DNA of 16,367 nucleotides from positions 1 through 16,367 of the forward strand of contig JARRRL010000068.1 in the NCBI GenBank assembly GCA_037380725.1. Reading direction: 5' to 3'. The notes below the pieces were generated by a model. The model was not told the DNA's origin and searched no databases. It worked only from the letters and a program-made list of their open reading frames with translations. The DNA comes from JARRRL01 sp037380725. Its GTDB lineage: Bacteria; Pseudomonadota; Gammaproteobacteria; Pseudomonadales; JANQJO01. Each line of letters opens with the position of its first letter. The stretch's first letter is position 1. Positions 1 to 7,710 of the stretch are shown piece by piece. A program made the translations under genes and the position numbers.

Positions 1-161
1 ATGGGGTGAGTGTTAGTTGCAAAAGCGCTGCGCTTTAAAAGACATAGGGGCAGCATGAGGCAGAGTGCGATGAGAAGGATAGCCTGTTTTGGTGCAGAAC
101 GGTGCTGAATGGCGGACGAGTGGTGGCGGGTGTGGGGCGTATTTTTTCGAGGCTTTCGCAT
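1..161 (-). CDS. flgA: Probable FlgA, P-ring assembly chaperone (N-terminal signal peptide only, cut by window edge)
   Basis: Reading the minus strand from an ATG at 161-159 gives 53 codons without a stop up to the window edge. The product starts with a basic stretch (MRKPRKN), then a hydrophobic run (AILLIALCLMLPLCLL, residues about 27-42) and an AFA end (residues 47-49) that fits a signal peptidase I site. So this is an exported protein. FlgA is a periplasmic chaperone for P-ring assembly by FlgI, and in Vibrio- and Pseudomonas-type clusters it is transcribed divergently from cheV, which is exactly this position. Only the signal peptide is in view, so the family call rests on gene order plus the export signal, not on domain similarity. 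A weak Shine-Dalgarno-like AGGCG lies about 8 nt upstream. The n-region is long, so a later start is possible. Confidence 0.5.
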   Translation of the reverse strand, partial: MRKPRKNTPHTRHHSSAIQHRSAPKQAILLIALCLMLPLCLLKRSAFATNTHP

Positions 162-456
162 AATTTCGCCTATTCTCAAGAGAAGGGCGCTGAGGCGCGT
201 GGTCGCGTGATGGGCTATGTGGAATTGTCCTTATACAGTCCGTGTTTATCTTTGCTCAGCATCGGTACAGGTTGTCAAAAAAATGTCTTGAATGCTTAAA
301 AAGCGGTTGTGTGAAGATATAACAGCAAAGTTTGTGCCGCTTTGGGGAAGTGGAAAAAATATAATGCCGATTACCAATAATCCAGGTGTGATCATCTGAG
401 ATGAAAGCGTTTGTGGGCGAACGTGATTGGAAAGCTTGACGGGAGGAGACAGAGTC
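162..456. other. Divergent flgA-cheV intergenic region
   Basis: This 295-nt gap separates the divergent flgA-like gene from cheV and should hold promoters for both. No good sigma-54 (GG-N10-GC) element was found here. The octamer GCCGATTA at 366-373 resembles the -10 element of flagellar sigma-28 promoters (GCCGATAA), but its -35 position (GAAG at 347-350) is poor. Short reading frames in it have no recognisable features and were not called. Confidence 0.5.
366..373 (+). promoter_or_regulatory. Weak candidate sigma-28 (FliA) -10 element upstream of cheV
   Basis: GCCGATTA differs at one position from the sigma-28 -10 consensus GCCGATAA, and it sits about 85 nt before the cheV start. The required -35 (TAAA, 15 nt upstream) matches only partly. 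Late flagellar and chemotaxis genes often use sigma-28, which is the only other support. Confidence 0.2.
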
Positions 457-1410
457 ATGTCGCAGTTGATGAATTCCGTGGATCAGAGAACAAAAATGGT
501 TGGGCAAAATAGGCTTGAAATGTTGTTGTTTACCTTGGATGGTGGTCAGACGTATGGCATTAATGTGTTTAAAGTGCGCGAAGTGTTGCAGTGCCCGGTG
601 TTAACGGAGTTGCCGCAACGTCATCGTGTGATTCGCGGGGTTGCGCATATTCGAGGCGCCACCATCTCCATTATTGACTTGAGTTGTGCACTCGGTGGTG
701 AGCCGATTGAATCATTGGAAAATTCATTTGTAATCATTACGGAATACAATCGCGCGGTGCAGGGATTTCTGGTCCATTCAGTGTTACGCATCGTATTGAA
801 AAATTGGAATGAGATTCATCCACCACCGGTGGGATCCGGTCAGGGAAATTATTTGACGTCAGTGACGGAAGCGGACAATGCGATTGTCGAAATCATTGAT
901 GTCGAGAAAGTGTTGGCGGAAATTACGCCGGCTATGACGCGAGAGCTGAATGAAGAGTGGGTGGCGGAAAATGCGGGAATCGAAGATCTGGCTTCGGTCA
1001 AGGTGTTGCTGGTGGATGACTCCACCGTAGCGCGTAAACAGATTGCGCGTTATATGGAAAGACTCGGGGTGACGTGTGTGCAGCTTGAAAACGGCCAACT
1101 CGCTTGGGAGCATTTAGAGAGTCTTGTGAAGCAAGGGGTTGACATAACGAGTGAATACGCGGTTGTGATTTCCGATATCGAAATGCCAGAATTGGATGGA
1201 TATACCTTGGTTTCCCGTATTCGAGAAAACGCGAAGATGAAAGATTTGTATGTTGTGTTGCACAGTTCCTTGAGTGGAAGTTTTAATGAGGCCATGGTTA
1301 AAAAAGTGGGAGCGGATAAATTTTACGCTAAATTTACACCGGAATCACTCGCCGCAGAAGTGAAGGAGATAATGTATAAAATACGAGGTATTGTGATGAC
1401 CAAAGGCTGA
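457..1410 (+). CDS. cheV: CheV, chemotaxis coupling protein with receiver domain
   Basis: CheV couples chemoreceptors to CheA at the receptor array, and its receiver domain takes phosphate from CheA, probably as part of adaptation. The 317-residue product has a CheW-like domain (about 15-155) followed by a response-regulator receiver domain (about 180-310). The receiver has the acidic pair in LLVDDS (D187, D188), the phospho-acceptor D240 in ISDIEMPELDG, the conserved Ser in LHSSLSG and K292 in YAKF, so it looks functional. The ATG at 457 was chosen because GGGAGGAG at 441-448 is a strong Shine-Dalgarno at good spacing; an upstream in-frame TTG at 427 lacks one. It is followed at once by cheR, and its last codons overlap the ATG (1396) that appears to be the natural cheR start. 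The gene looks intact. Confidence 0.95.
   Translation: MSQLMNSVDQRTKMVGQNRLEMLLFTLDGGQTYGINVFKVREVLQCPVLTELPQRHRVIRGVAHIRGATISIIDLSCALGGEPIESLENSFVIITEYNRAVQGFLVHSVLRIVLKNWNEIHPPPVGSGQGNYLTSVTEADNAIVEIIDVEKVLAEITPAMTRELNEEWVAENAGIEDLASVKVLLVDDSTVARKQIARYMERLGVTCVQLENGQLAWEHLESLVKQGVDITSEYAVVISDIEMPELDGYTLVSRIRENAKMKDLYVVLHSSLSGSFNEAMVKKVGADKFYAKFTPESLAAEVKEIMYKIRGIVMTKG
1384..1398 (+). promoter_or_regulatory. Shine-Dalgarno plus ATG inside the cheV end, likely original cheR start
   Basis: CGAGGT (1384-1389) sits 6 nt before an ATG at 1396-1398, an ideal ribosome-binding arrangement inside the last codons of cheV. Translation from this ATG reads MTKG and then stops at TGA 1408-1410, because the cheR reading frame is offset. 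The frame that continues into cheR has no ATG or GTG in this interval. This suggests a small indel between 1396 and 1408 has cut cheR off from its start. Confidence 0.5.
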
Positions 1411-1418
1411 GACAATTT

Positions 1419-2207
1419 TTGCAAAAAAATTGTGGTGTGGTGTTGGGTGACAATAAACACGCCTTGGTGATCAATCGCCTTCAGCGATTGCCTGGTCTTT
1501 TTGGCGTCATGAGTTTCAAGGAGCTTGTGGGGCAGGTTACAGGGGCCCATAATGCGCAGTTGCGTCAAGCGGTGGTCGACGCCATGACTACCCACGAGAC
1601 GTTTTGGTTTCGAGATCTGTATCCGTTTGTGTACCTGAAAACGTTACTTCAGTCCTTGGCGGCGACGCGTCGAGGTAAAGGTGAAATTCGGATTTGGTCT
1701 GCCGCGTGTTCAACGGGTCAAGAGCCGTATTCCATTGCCATCGTGGTCGATGAATTAAACCAAGCCCGAGCCTTGGGTGATACACGGGTTCGCATTGTGG
1801 CCACCGATGTGGCGACCAGTGTTGTCGAGCAAGCGGCTGAAGGCGTTTATCCCTGTTTAGCGATATCTCGTGGCATGGACGCTCAGAGGACGAAGCGATA
1901 TTTTGATAAAACAGACCAAGGCGATTGGGCGATTAAGCGTAAAATCAAAGAATACGTGACGTTTTCTCCCCTGAATTTGATGGAATCTTTTGATGCATTG
2001 GGATACTTTGATATTGTCTTGTTGCGTAACGTGTTAATTTATTTTGATCATACCTTGAAAGCGGATATCATTTCCCGTGTCCACCGCGTCTTCAATCAGT
2101 CGGGTTATCTGTTTCTGGGCGCTTCGGAATCGATACCGCAGAATCAAGGTTTGTTTGTTTCGGAATACTATTCGCCCGGAATCGTGTATCGAAACGTGAT
2201 GTCATAA
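1419..2207 (+). CDS. cheR: CheR, chemoreceptor glutamate methyltransferase (start probably damaged)
   Basis: CheR methylates glutamates of chemoreceptors using S-adenosylmethionine, opposing CheB during adaptation. From the TTG at 1419 the product has 262 residues. It shows TTHETFWFRD (57-66), the SAM-binding stretch WSAACSTGQEPYSIA (93-107), a motif-like DIVLLRNVLIYF (198-209) and GYLFLGASES near the C-terminus, all typical of CheR. The usual N-terminus seems to continue upstream: codons before 1419 read RLRQF, matching the family pattern ahead of FLxKxCG. No ATG or GTG exists in that frame after the stop at 1377-1379. The well-placed ATG at 1396 is out of frame and dies at 1408. The start may therefore be a weak TTG or CTG (1407), or the gene may carry a one-base loss near 1400-1408. 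The body of the enzyme is intact. Confidence 0.88.
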   Translation: MQKNCGVVLGDNKHALVINRLQRLPGLFGVMSFKELVGQVTGAHNAQLRQAVVDAMTTHETFWFRDLYPFVYLKTLLQSLAATRRGKGEIRIWSAACSTGQEPYSIAIVVDELNQARALGDTRVRIVATDVATSVVEQAAEGVYPCLAISRGMDAQRTKRYFDKTDQGDWAIKRKIKEYVTFSPLNLMESFDALGYFDIVLLRNVLIYFDHTLKADIISRVHRVFNQSGYLFLGASESIPQNQGLFVSEYYSPGIVYRNVMS

Positions 2208-2222
2208 TGCGTGTCCTTCATC

Positions 2223-2242
2223 TTCTTATCTTCTTATCTTCT
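2223..2242 (+). repeat. 8-bp tandem repeat after cheR stop
   Basis: TTCTTATC is repeated twice in tandem, followed by a partial third copy, starting 16 nt after the cheR stop codon. Confidence 0.85.
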
Positions 2243-2312
2243 CTCCTCCCCTGAATCTCTCAGTATCCATACCGCTGACTTTCTAGCACACTCTCGTCGT
2301 CTTGTCCCACGC

Positions 2313-2344
2313 TTTACTTTTTTCTTTTTTTACTTTTTTCTGGC
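2313..2344 (+). repeat. 16-bp-period T-rich near-tandem repeat
   Basis: The unit TTTACTTTTTTCTT with following T residues occurs twice at a period of 16. It is low in complexity, so the duplication is less certain than the others in the window. Confidence 0.55.
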
Positions 2345-2475
2345 GCTGACCCGGTTCCAGGTGAGGACTCGGTTCTGTCAGTGATTGAGTGATGTTTTCA
2401 ATTGATGTTGGCGGAATCTTGCCGTTGCGTGTGCGGGGATTGGGTGTGACTTGGGCTACCGTGCCGCTAAGTATT

Positions 2476-2500
2476 TTGTATACAACAAGAATATTTTTGT
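2476..2500. promoter_or_regulatory. Two adjoining palindromes upstream of the sigma-54 promoter
   Basis: TTGTATACAA (2476-2485) is a perfect 10-bp palindrome. ACAAGAATATTTTTGT (2485-2500) is a 16-bp palindrome with one mismatched pair. They end about 20 nt before the -24 element. They could be a binding site for a flagellar activator of the FleQ/FlrC type, but no consensus was matched, so this is inference. Confidence 0.3.
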
Positions 2501-2519
2501 GTTGCTTAAAATCCGCATT

Positions 2520-2535
2520 TGGCACGATGGTTGCT
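2520..2535 (+). promoter_or_regulatory. Sigma-54 (RpoN) promoter of the flgB operon
   Basis: TGGCACGATGGTTGCT matches the sigma-54 consensus TGGCACG-N4-TTGC at every fixed position, with GG at 2521-2522 and GC at 2533-2534 separated by exactly 10 nt. Transcription should begin near 2546, about 75 nt before flgB. Class II/III flgB operons of polar-flagellated Gammaproteobacteria are RpoN-dependent and driven by a FleR/FlrC-type activator, which fits this place. The promoter itself shows no decay. Confidence 0.9.
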
Positions 2536-2619
2536 TTTTAAACCGTACATGGGCGGTGAACGGACAGCTTGTTGCACAATCCGCCGAATCACTGTCGATA
2601 CAGAAACGGAGGACAAGTG

Positions 2620-3018
2620 ATGGATTCCATTTTTGGTGTACATGAACAAGCTTTAATGCTGCGCAGTCAACGTGCTCAGTTAATTGCGAATAACATCGCC
2701 AATGCGGATACCCCAGGTTTCAAAGCGCGAGATTTGGATTTTCGTGCTGCTTTGGATCAGGCTACTTCAGCGGGAAGCCAGACCCAAAGGGTGTCGGTTT
2801 TTCGTTCTCACCCTCGCCATGTTCGCGGTCTTGAAATGACGCCGGTGTCATTGGCTGTGTCGTATCGAGTCGCGGAGCAGCCGTCTCTGGATGGCAATAC
2901 GGTGGACACGCACGTCGAAAAATCGCAGTACATGACGAACGCCTTGTATATGCAAGCCACATTACGATTTTTGGATGACCGGATTAGTGGTATTAAATCC
3001 GCTTTTCGAGGTGATTGA
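2620..3018 (+). CDS. flgB: FlgB, flagellar proximal rod protein
   Basis: FlgB is a rod subunit close to the MS ring, exported through the flagellar type III system. The 132-residue product has the rod N-terminal signature IANNIANADTPGFKARD (about 22-38) and a C-terminal helix ending in TLRFLDDRISGIKSAFRGD, typical in order and length for the family. The ATG at 2620 is chosen because GGAGGA at 2608-2613 precedes it by 6 nt; an upstream in-frame start at 2569 would add 17 unrelated residues. It is the first gene of the operon, behind the sigma-54 promoter, and flgC follows after a 46-nt gap. No lesion is seen. Confidence 0.96.
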   Translation: MDSIFGVHEQALMLRSQRAQLIANNIANADTPGFKARDLDFRAALDQATSAGSQTQRVSVFRSHPRHVRGLEMTPVSLAVSYRVAEQPSLDGNTVDTHVEKSQYMTNALYMQATLRFLDDRISGIKSAFRGD

Positions 3019-3064
3019 TTGCGCGTGTGCGCAACCCGAATCGTGTAAATAAATGAGGTATGGA

Positions 3065-3508
3065 ATGGGATTAAACACTATTTTTGACATTGCGGCCAGC
3101 GGGATGAGTGCGCAAAGTATTCGCATGAATACCCTCAGCAGTAACCTTGCGAATGCCGAGAGTGTCAGCAGCAACAGCAATGAAACGTACCGTGCCAAAC
3201 ATCCGATTTTTTCTACGGCCTACACGCAGGCGCTGTCGCCAGGTTATTTTTTTGGTGATGAGAACGGGGGAGCAGGCCAGGGCGTTGAAGTGGTTGATAT
3301 TATTGAGAGTCAAGCGCCTTTGCAGCTGCGGTATCAACCGGATCACCCGATGGCGGATGAGGCGGGTTATGTGGCTTATCCCAATGTGAATGTCGTGGAA
3401 GAGATGGCGGATATGATTTCGGCTTCGCGTTCTTTTCAAAATAATGTGGATGTATTGGACACAGCGAAGACCTTGCTGTCGCGCGTCATCACGTTGGGTC
3501 AGCGTTGA
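3065..3508 (+). CDS. flgC: FlgC, flagellar proximal rod protein
   Basis: FlgC forms part of the proximal rod with FlgB and FlgF. The 147-residue product begins MGLNTIFDIAASGMSAQSIR and has the rod motif SSNLANAESVSS, then the C-terminal heptad region VDVLDTAKTLLSRVI that packs in the rod core. The ATG at 3065 is preferred over the in-frame ATG at 3053 because GAGGT (3055-3059) lies 5 nt before it and the family starts at this point. Length is usual for FlgC. It sits between flgB and flgD in the standard order and is intact. Confidence 0.96.
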   Translation: MGLNTIFDIAASGMSAQSIRMNTLSSNLANAESVSSNSNETYRAKHPIFSTAYTQALSPGYFFGDENGGAGQGVEVVDIIESQAPLQLRYQPDHPMADEAGYVAYPNVNVVEEMADMISASRSFQNNVDVLDTAKTLLSRVITLGQR

Positions 3509-3547
3509 TCGCCGTTTGGATGGGTTCTGGGTGGGTGAAGAGGTGTA

Positions 3548-4222
3548 ATGATGACAGATGCAATCCGTGGCGGCGGTATTGAGCAAGCGCTCTCCATTGC
3601 GCGTGCGCAGACGAGTAACGAGACTGAACAAACTGAAAAAAATCAGTTTTTAAATTTATTAGTGGCGCAGTTAAAAAATCAAAATCCACTCGATCCACAA
3701 GACGGCGCAGAGTTTCTGTCTCAATTGGCGCAATTCAGCACAGTGGATGGTATTGAACGATTGAATGATTCCATGGGTGATCTCAGTAATGGGTTTCGTT
3801 CTGGTCAGGCGTTGCAGGCCACCGCTTTGGTTGGACGTCAGGTAGAAGTGGACAGTCGAATTGTGCAGCTTGAAGCCACGGGTGAGGTAAGCGGTCGTGT
3901 CATGCTTGATCAACCTGTGGCGGATATACAAGTGCAAATACGCAATGCAGCAGGAGTGATTGTGCGTGAAATGCCGTTTGGGCCACATGAGGCTGGCGAG
4001 CTGAATGTGCGCTGGGATGGATTGGATGAGACGGGTGTGCGCGCACCGGCGGGTCATTATGAACTGGTGGCCACCGGCGTTTCGGGAGAGGAAACCGTGC
4101 AGTTGAAAACTCAAGTGGGTGTCAACGTCGACAGCGTTACGCTGGGGCAGCAAGGGGAGGTGACTTTGAATTTACGAAATCAAACGTCGGTGCCTTTAAG
4201 CGCCGTCCAGCAAGTGAATTAA
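3548..4222 (+). CDS. flgD: FlgD, flagellar hook assembly (cap) protein
   Basis: FlgD caps the growing hook and directs addition of FlgE subunits; it is not part of the finished structure. The 224-residue product has the conserved FlgD N-terminal block FLNLLVAQLKNQNPLDPQD (about 35-53) followed by EFLSQLAQFSTVDGIERLN, and a C-terminal Ig/tudor-like part with VRWDGLDETGVRAPAGHYEL. Both domains are complete. AGAGGTG at 3539-3544 precedes two adjacent ATGs (3548 and 3551); either could be used. The stop codon falls inside an 18-bp tandem duplication. flgE follows after 76 nt. Confidence 0.95.
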   Translation: MMTDAIRGGGIEQALSIARAQTSNETEQTEKNQFLNLLVAQLKNQNPLDPQDGAEFLSQLAQFSTVDGIERLNDSMGDLSNGFRSGQALQATALVGRQVEVDSRIVQLEATGEVSGRVMLDQPVADIQVQIRNAAGVIVREMPFGPHEAGELNVRWDGLDETGVRAPAGHYELVATGVSGEETVQLKTQVGVNVDSVTLGQQGEVTLNLRNQTSVPLSAVQQVN

Positions 4223-4248
4223 ACAGAGACAGTGAATTAAACAGAAAC
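4213..4248 (+). repeat. 18-bp tandem duplication containing the flgD stop codon
   Basis: AGTGAATTAAACAGAGAC (4213-4230) is followed directly by a copy with one change (4231-4248). The flgD TAA (4220-4222) lies in the first copy. The period is a multiple of three, so a second in-frame TAA follows. Confidence 0.9.
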
Positions 4249-4298
4249 AGTGTGACGTGAGTCAGTAATGTGGGTTTCTGACCCTTTGGAGTAGTGAG

Positions 4299-6246
4299 AT
4301 GACTTTTAATACAGCGATATCGGGTTTGCGCGCGGCGGATGTGGATTTGAACGTCATTGGCAATAACATTGCTAATACCAGCACCACTGGGTTCAAACAA
4401 TCTCGCGCTGAGTTTGCTGACGTTTTTGCTACGTCGGCATTGGGAGCGGGTGGCAACAATGGGGTTGGCAGTGGGGTGGCTTTATCTCGGGTTTCGCAGC
4501 AGTTTACACAAGGCAGTCTGTCGTTCACCAATAACGCATTGGATATGGCTGTAAACGGCAATGGTTTTTTTATTTTGGACGATGACGGTGCGGCTGAATA
4601 TACCCGAAATGGGATATTCGGTTTGGATCAATCTGGATACGTCGTCAACGCCAGTAATAAACGATTACAAGGCTATCAAGCGAATGAGAACGGTGAAGTG
4701 TCTGGTGAAATATCGGATTTGACGATTGTCACTGACAATTTGTCTCCACGGCAAACGACGTCAATCTCGTCCGTTCTGAATTTAGATGCTTCGGAAGTGG
4801 CTCCAGAAGTACGCGGTACGACGACCGATTCGATGGGGGCGTCGATTGGCACGGCGCAAGCGGCTGCCAGCAATGGTTATCCTGTGGAAACCTTGACCTT
4901 TCAATTGTCAGATGGCACTACGCGTATTGTGAGTACGGGCGCGAATGATTCGGCAGAAGCAACAGCCAGTGCGATCAACGCGTTACCGACTGTTTCCGCC
5001 TCGGCCACTTCGTCGGCGACCTTGTCCGCCATCAACGACGTGTCGGGTAACATGACCTTAAGTTTGAATGGTGTAACCATTGCAACGTCGACGGGGGCGG
5101 GAAGTGTGACGCCGCAATCCATAGCGATTGCCATTAATAATTTGACGAACACCACGTTGCGAGGTATTTCGGCGACCTATGACGGCACGGCGGGCACCGT
5201 TTCGGTGACGTCAAATTTTGGATCAGATTTGATGTTCCAAATGAATAACACCGCCGATCTGAACGATGGTTTTACCCTGACGGGACCCAGTGGCCCGGCG
5301 GTGGCGGTGGATGGGGCGGATACCGATGGACAGCGGCGTGACCCTGACGAGCGACGGTGCTGGCGCGGCGTTGTTTGCGGACCCCTTGGTGCAGTCACCC
5401 TTTGTGAATAATTCGTTCGATCCGGACAATCAGGAAACGTATAACCACGCGACGTCTCTCAATATCTATGATTCGCTCGGTGAATCGCACGTCATGACCA
5501 TGTTTTTTGTGAAAGAAGGGTCGGGGACGGTGAACCCCAATACTTGGTCTCTGTATGTGCAAATTGATGGTGAGGATGTGGGTGATCCGAACGCGGCCTT
5601 GTCCGCGCCGGATAACACCTTGCCGACGCAAGCGCGATTCAACTTGGTATTTGACAGTGATGGCACCTTGGACACTGGTTCGTCGGATGCGATAAACATT
5701 ACGTATTGGAATCCCGTGGACGCCAACGGTGATGCGAATGGGGCCTTGATGGGACTGCCTGTGGCGCAGGGCGCAACCTTTCCGTTGACGGAGCCATATA
5801 CCAGTTCGAATTTCGTCATGGACATTGCGTCCATTACGCAGTTTGGCAGCGATTTTGCTGTGAATGATTTGACGCAGAATGGATTTACGACGGGGCGGCT
5901 GACCGATTTGGATATCGGTGCGGAAGGCCATATTTTTGCGCGTTATACGAACGGACAATCCCGTGTGCGTGGGCAGATCGCCTTAGCGAATTTTCGCAAT
6001 GAGCAAGGCTTGCAACCCGCTGGTGAGACGGCGTGGGTTGAGACTTTTGCGTCTGGGAACGCGGTGGTGGGAAATCCGGGCTCGGCCTCGTTGGGCGTGA
6101 TACAGGCGGGCGCCATTGAAGAATCGAATGTGGAGCTGTCCAGTGAGTTGGTCAATTTAATTGAGGCGCAGCGTAATTTTCAAGCCAATGCTCGAACCAT
6201 TCAAACCGCGGATGCGGTGACGCAGGCGATTATTAATATTCGGTAG
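4299..6246 (+). pseudogene. flgE: FlgE, flagellar hook protein, broken by a +1 frameshift
   Basis: FlgE polymerises into the hook joining rod and filament. The ATG at 4299 follows TTTGGAG (4286-4291). The N-terminal hook/rod signature GNNIANTSTTGFKQSRAEFAD and the C-terminal ELVNLIEAQRNFQANARTIQT are both present but in different frames. The first frame is coherent to about residue 342 (AVDGADT), then turns into nonsense and ends at 5411. The other frame becomes coherent near 5326 (DSGVTLTSDGAGAAL) and runs to 6246. Removing one base near 5319-5330 restores 648 codons. That is longer than many FlgE proteins (E. coli about 400): a large variable region (about residues 195-340) holds a Flagellin_IN-like stretch, NGVTIATSTGAGSVTPQSIA. 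As written, no full hook protein can be made. A sequencing indel is the alternative. Confidence 0.93.
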
Positions 6247-6258
6247 GTGGATCAGTAA

Positions 6259-7002
6259 GTGGATAAATTGTTGTATGTGGCGATGAGTGGCGCGAAAGAA
6301 GCCATGTATCTGCAAAATGTTCAAGCGAATAACTTGGCGAACGTGGATACCGTGGGATTTAAAGCCGATTTTGCTCAGGCGCGAGCCATGCACGTAATGG
6401 GTGACGGGTGGGATTCGCGTGCTTACGCCATGACGGAGCGGCCTGGCAGTCATTTCGAATCGGGCGCTTTGGATTACACGGGGCGTGATTTAGACCTGGC
6501 CATTAACGGTGACGGTTGGTTTGTTGTGTTGGATAAAAACGGGGAAGAAGCGTTTACCCGAGCGGGCAATTTGTTTGTGGATGCACAAGGGTTTGTGACC
6601 ACGCATGACGGTCACGTCTTGATGGGCAATGCGGGACCTTTGGTGTTACCCGAATACGAAAAACTGGAAATTGGTGTGGATGGCACCATAACGGTTCGAG
6701 CGCTGGGACAAGGTCCGGATGCCTTGGTGGAAGTGGACCGTATGAAATTAGTGAAGCCCGATGCCTCGGTGTTGCAAAAAGGGGAGGACGGTCTGTTCCG
6801 GCGAACGGATACAGCGGCGTATGAACCGCCTGATTTCACGGTGCGTGTGTCGACCGGGACCTTGGAGCGCAGCAACGTGAATGCGGTGGGGGCCATGCTA
6901 TCGGTCATGGGCGCGGCACGACAATTTGAAATGCAAGTGAAACTCATGGGTAAAGCGGAAGAGATGGATGCGGCGGCATCACAAGGGATGAAATTGACGT
7001 AA
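6259..7002 (+). CDS. flgF: FlgF, flagellar proximal rod protein
   Basis: FlgF is a rod subunit located between the FlgB/FlgC part and the FlgG distal rod. The 247-residue product begins MDKLLYVAMSGAKEAMYLQN and has the rod signature ANNLANVDTVGFKADF, the mid-region LDLAINGDGWFVVLD and the C-terminal FEMQVKLMGKAEEMDAAASQ. All family landmarks are in one frame and the length is normal. The start is a GTG at 6259 with AGGTGG (6245-6250) 8 nt upstream; no ATG fits. It follows flgE by 12 nt and precedes the damaged flgG by 85 nt. Confidence 0.95.
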   Translation: MDKLLYVAMSGAKEAMYLQNVQANNLANVDTVGFKADFAQARAMHVMGDGWDSRAYAMTERPGSHFESGALDYTGRDLDLAINGDGWFVVLDKNGEEAFTRAGNLFVDAQGFVTTHDGHVLMGNAGPLVLPEYEKLEIGVDGTITVRALGQGPDALVEVDRMKLVKPDASVLQKGEDGLFRRTDTAAYEPPDFTVRVSTGTLERSNVNAVGAMLSVMGAARQFEMQVKLMGKAEEMDAAASQGMKLT

Positions 7003-7087
7003 ACGAATAAGCGACCCGACTCGGTCGAGAAATCATCGTGCGGCGCTGGCGTTGCGCGTCGTGAGACAGAACAGAGAGGTAAAGCGC

Positions 7088-7698
7088 ATGCACGCGTCCT
7101 TGTGGATCAGTAAAACGGGTTTATCCGCTCAGGAAATGAAACTCAATACCATTTCCAATAATTTAGCGAACGTGGCGACGGTGGGTTTTAAAAAGTGGCG
7201 ATCGATGGTCGAGGATTTTTTCAAGTGCTGATGCCCAACGGTGATTTGGGATATACCCGAGATGGGCAATTTCAACTGGATTCCACGGGACAACTGGTGA
7301 CGGCCAGTGGCTACGTCGTGCAACCAGCGATTACGCTGCCGGCGACAACGGCGACCATTACCATTGGTTCAGATGGAACGGTTTCCGTATTGGACGCCGC
7401 CACCAGCGCGCAGACCCAGGTTGGGCAACTGCAATTAGCGGATTTTCCGAATCCAGCTGGTTTGGAAGCCGTGGGAGACAATTTATTTCGACAAACCACA
7501 GCCAGTGGTGCGGCCACCAATTCGACACCCGGCATTAATGGCGTGGGATCGGTGATGCAAGGGGCATTGGAAAATTCGAATGTGAGCGTGGTGGAAGAAA
7601 TGGTGGATATGATTTCCACGCAGCGTGCCTACGAGATGAATTCAAAAGTTATTTCGACGGTGGATCAAATGTTGCAATACGTCAGTCAAAATTTATAG
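7088..7698 (+). pseudogene. flgG: FlgG, distal rod protein, with an internal out-of-frame deletion
   Basis: FlgG builds the distal rod that passes through the P and L rings. An ATG at 7088, 7 nt after GAGAGGT (7074-7080), opens MHASLWISKTGLSAQEMKLN and the rod signature SNNLANVATVGFKK, a clear FlgG N-terminus. At about 7190-7195 the sequence jumps straight to VAIDGRGFFQVLMPNGDLGYTRDG in another frame, which in FlgG lies some 58 residues later. The initial frame dies at TGA 7229-7231 after 47 codons. The second frame runs to 7698 with the usual C-terminal NSNVSVVEEMVDMISTQRAYEMNSK. By comparison with remembered E. coli FlgG, about 175 nt are missing, a number not divisible by three. The lost part includes segments of the D1 domain, so function should be lost. 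Confidence 0.93.
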
Positions 7699-7710
7699 TG
7701 AGCTGAAACC

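Larger units (their letters stand above)
2208..2619. other. cheR-flgB intergenic region with sigma-54 promoter and repeats
   Basis: This 412-nt gap holds no gene I can support. It contains an 8-bp tandem repeat just after cheR (2223-2242), a pyrimidine-rich stretch with a 16-bp near-repeat (2313-2344), two overlapping palindromes (2476-2500), the sigma-54 promoter (2520-2535) and the flgB Shine-Dalgarno. It splits cheVR from the flgB operon. Confidence 0.8.

Noticed and set aside
102..299. 65-codon plus-strand frame near the left edge
   Set aside because: It overlaps the divergent signal-peptide gene, has no convincing ribosome site and shows no recognisable domain.
3071..3631. 186-codon minus-strand frame over flgC
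   Set aside because: It lies antisense to a clear flgC, is rich in Arg and His as expected of a shadow frame, and shows no family features.
5319..5330. Programmed frameshift in flgE
   Set aside because: There is no slippery heptamer, and flgE homologues are read in one frame. A mutation or sequencing indel is simpler.
5395..5958. 187-codon minus-strand frame over flgE
   Set aside because: It is antisense to the FlgE C-terminal region and has the Arg/Ile-rich makeup of a shadow frame.
7195..7698. Independent 167-residue gene
   Set aside because: It is the C-terminal part of flgG in the shifted frame. Its GTG has no ribosome site of its own and corresponds to an internal residue.
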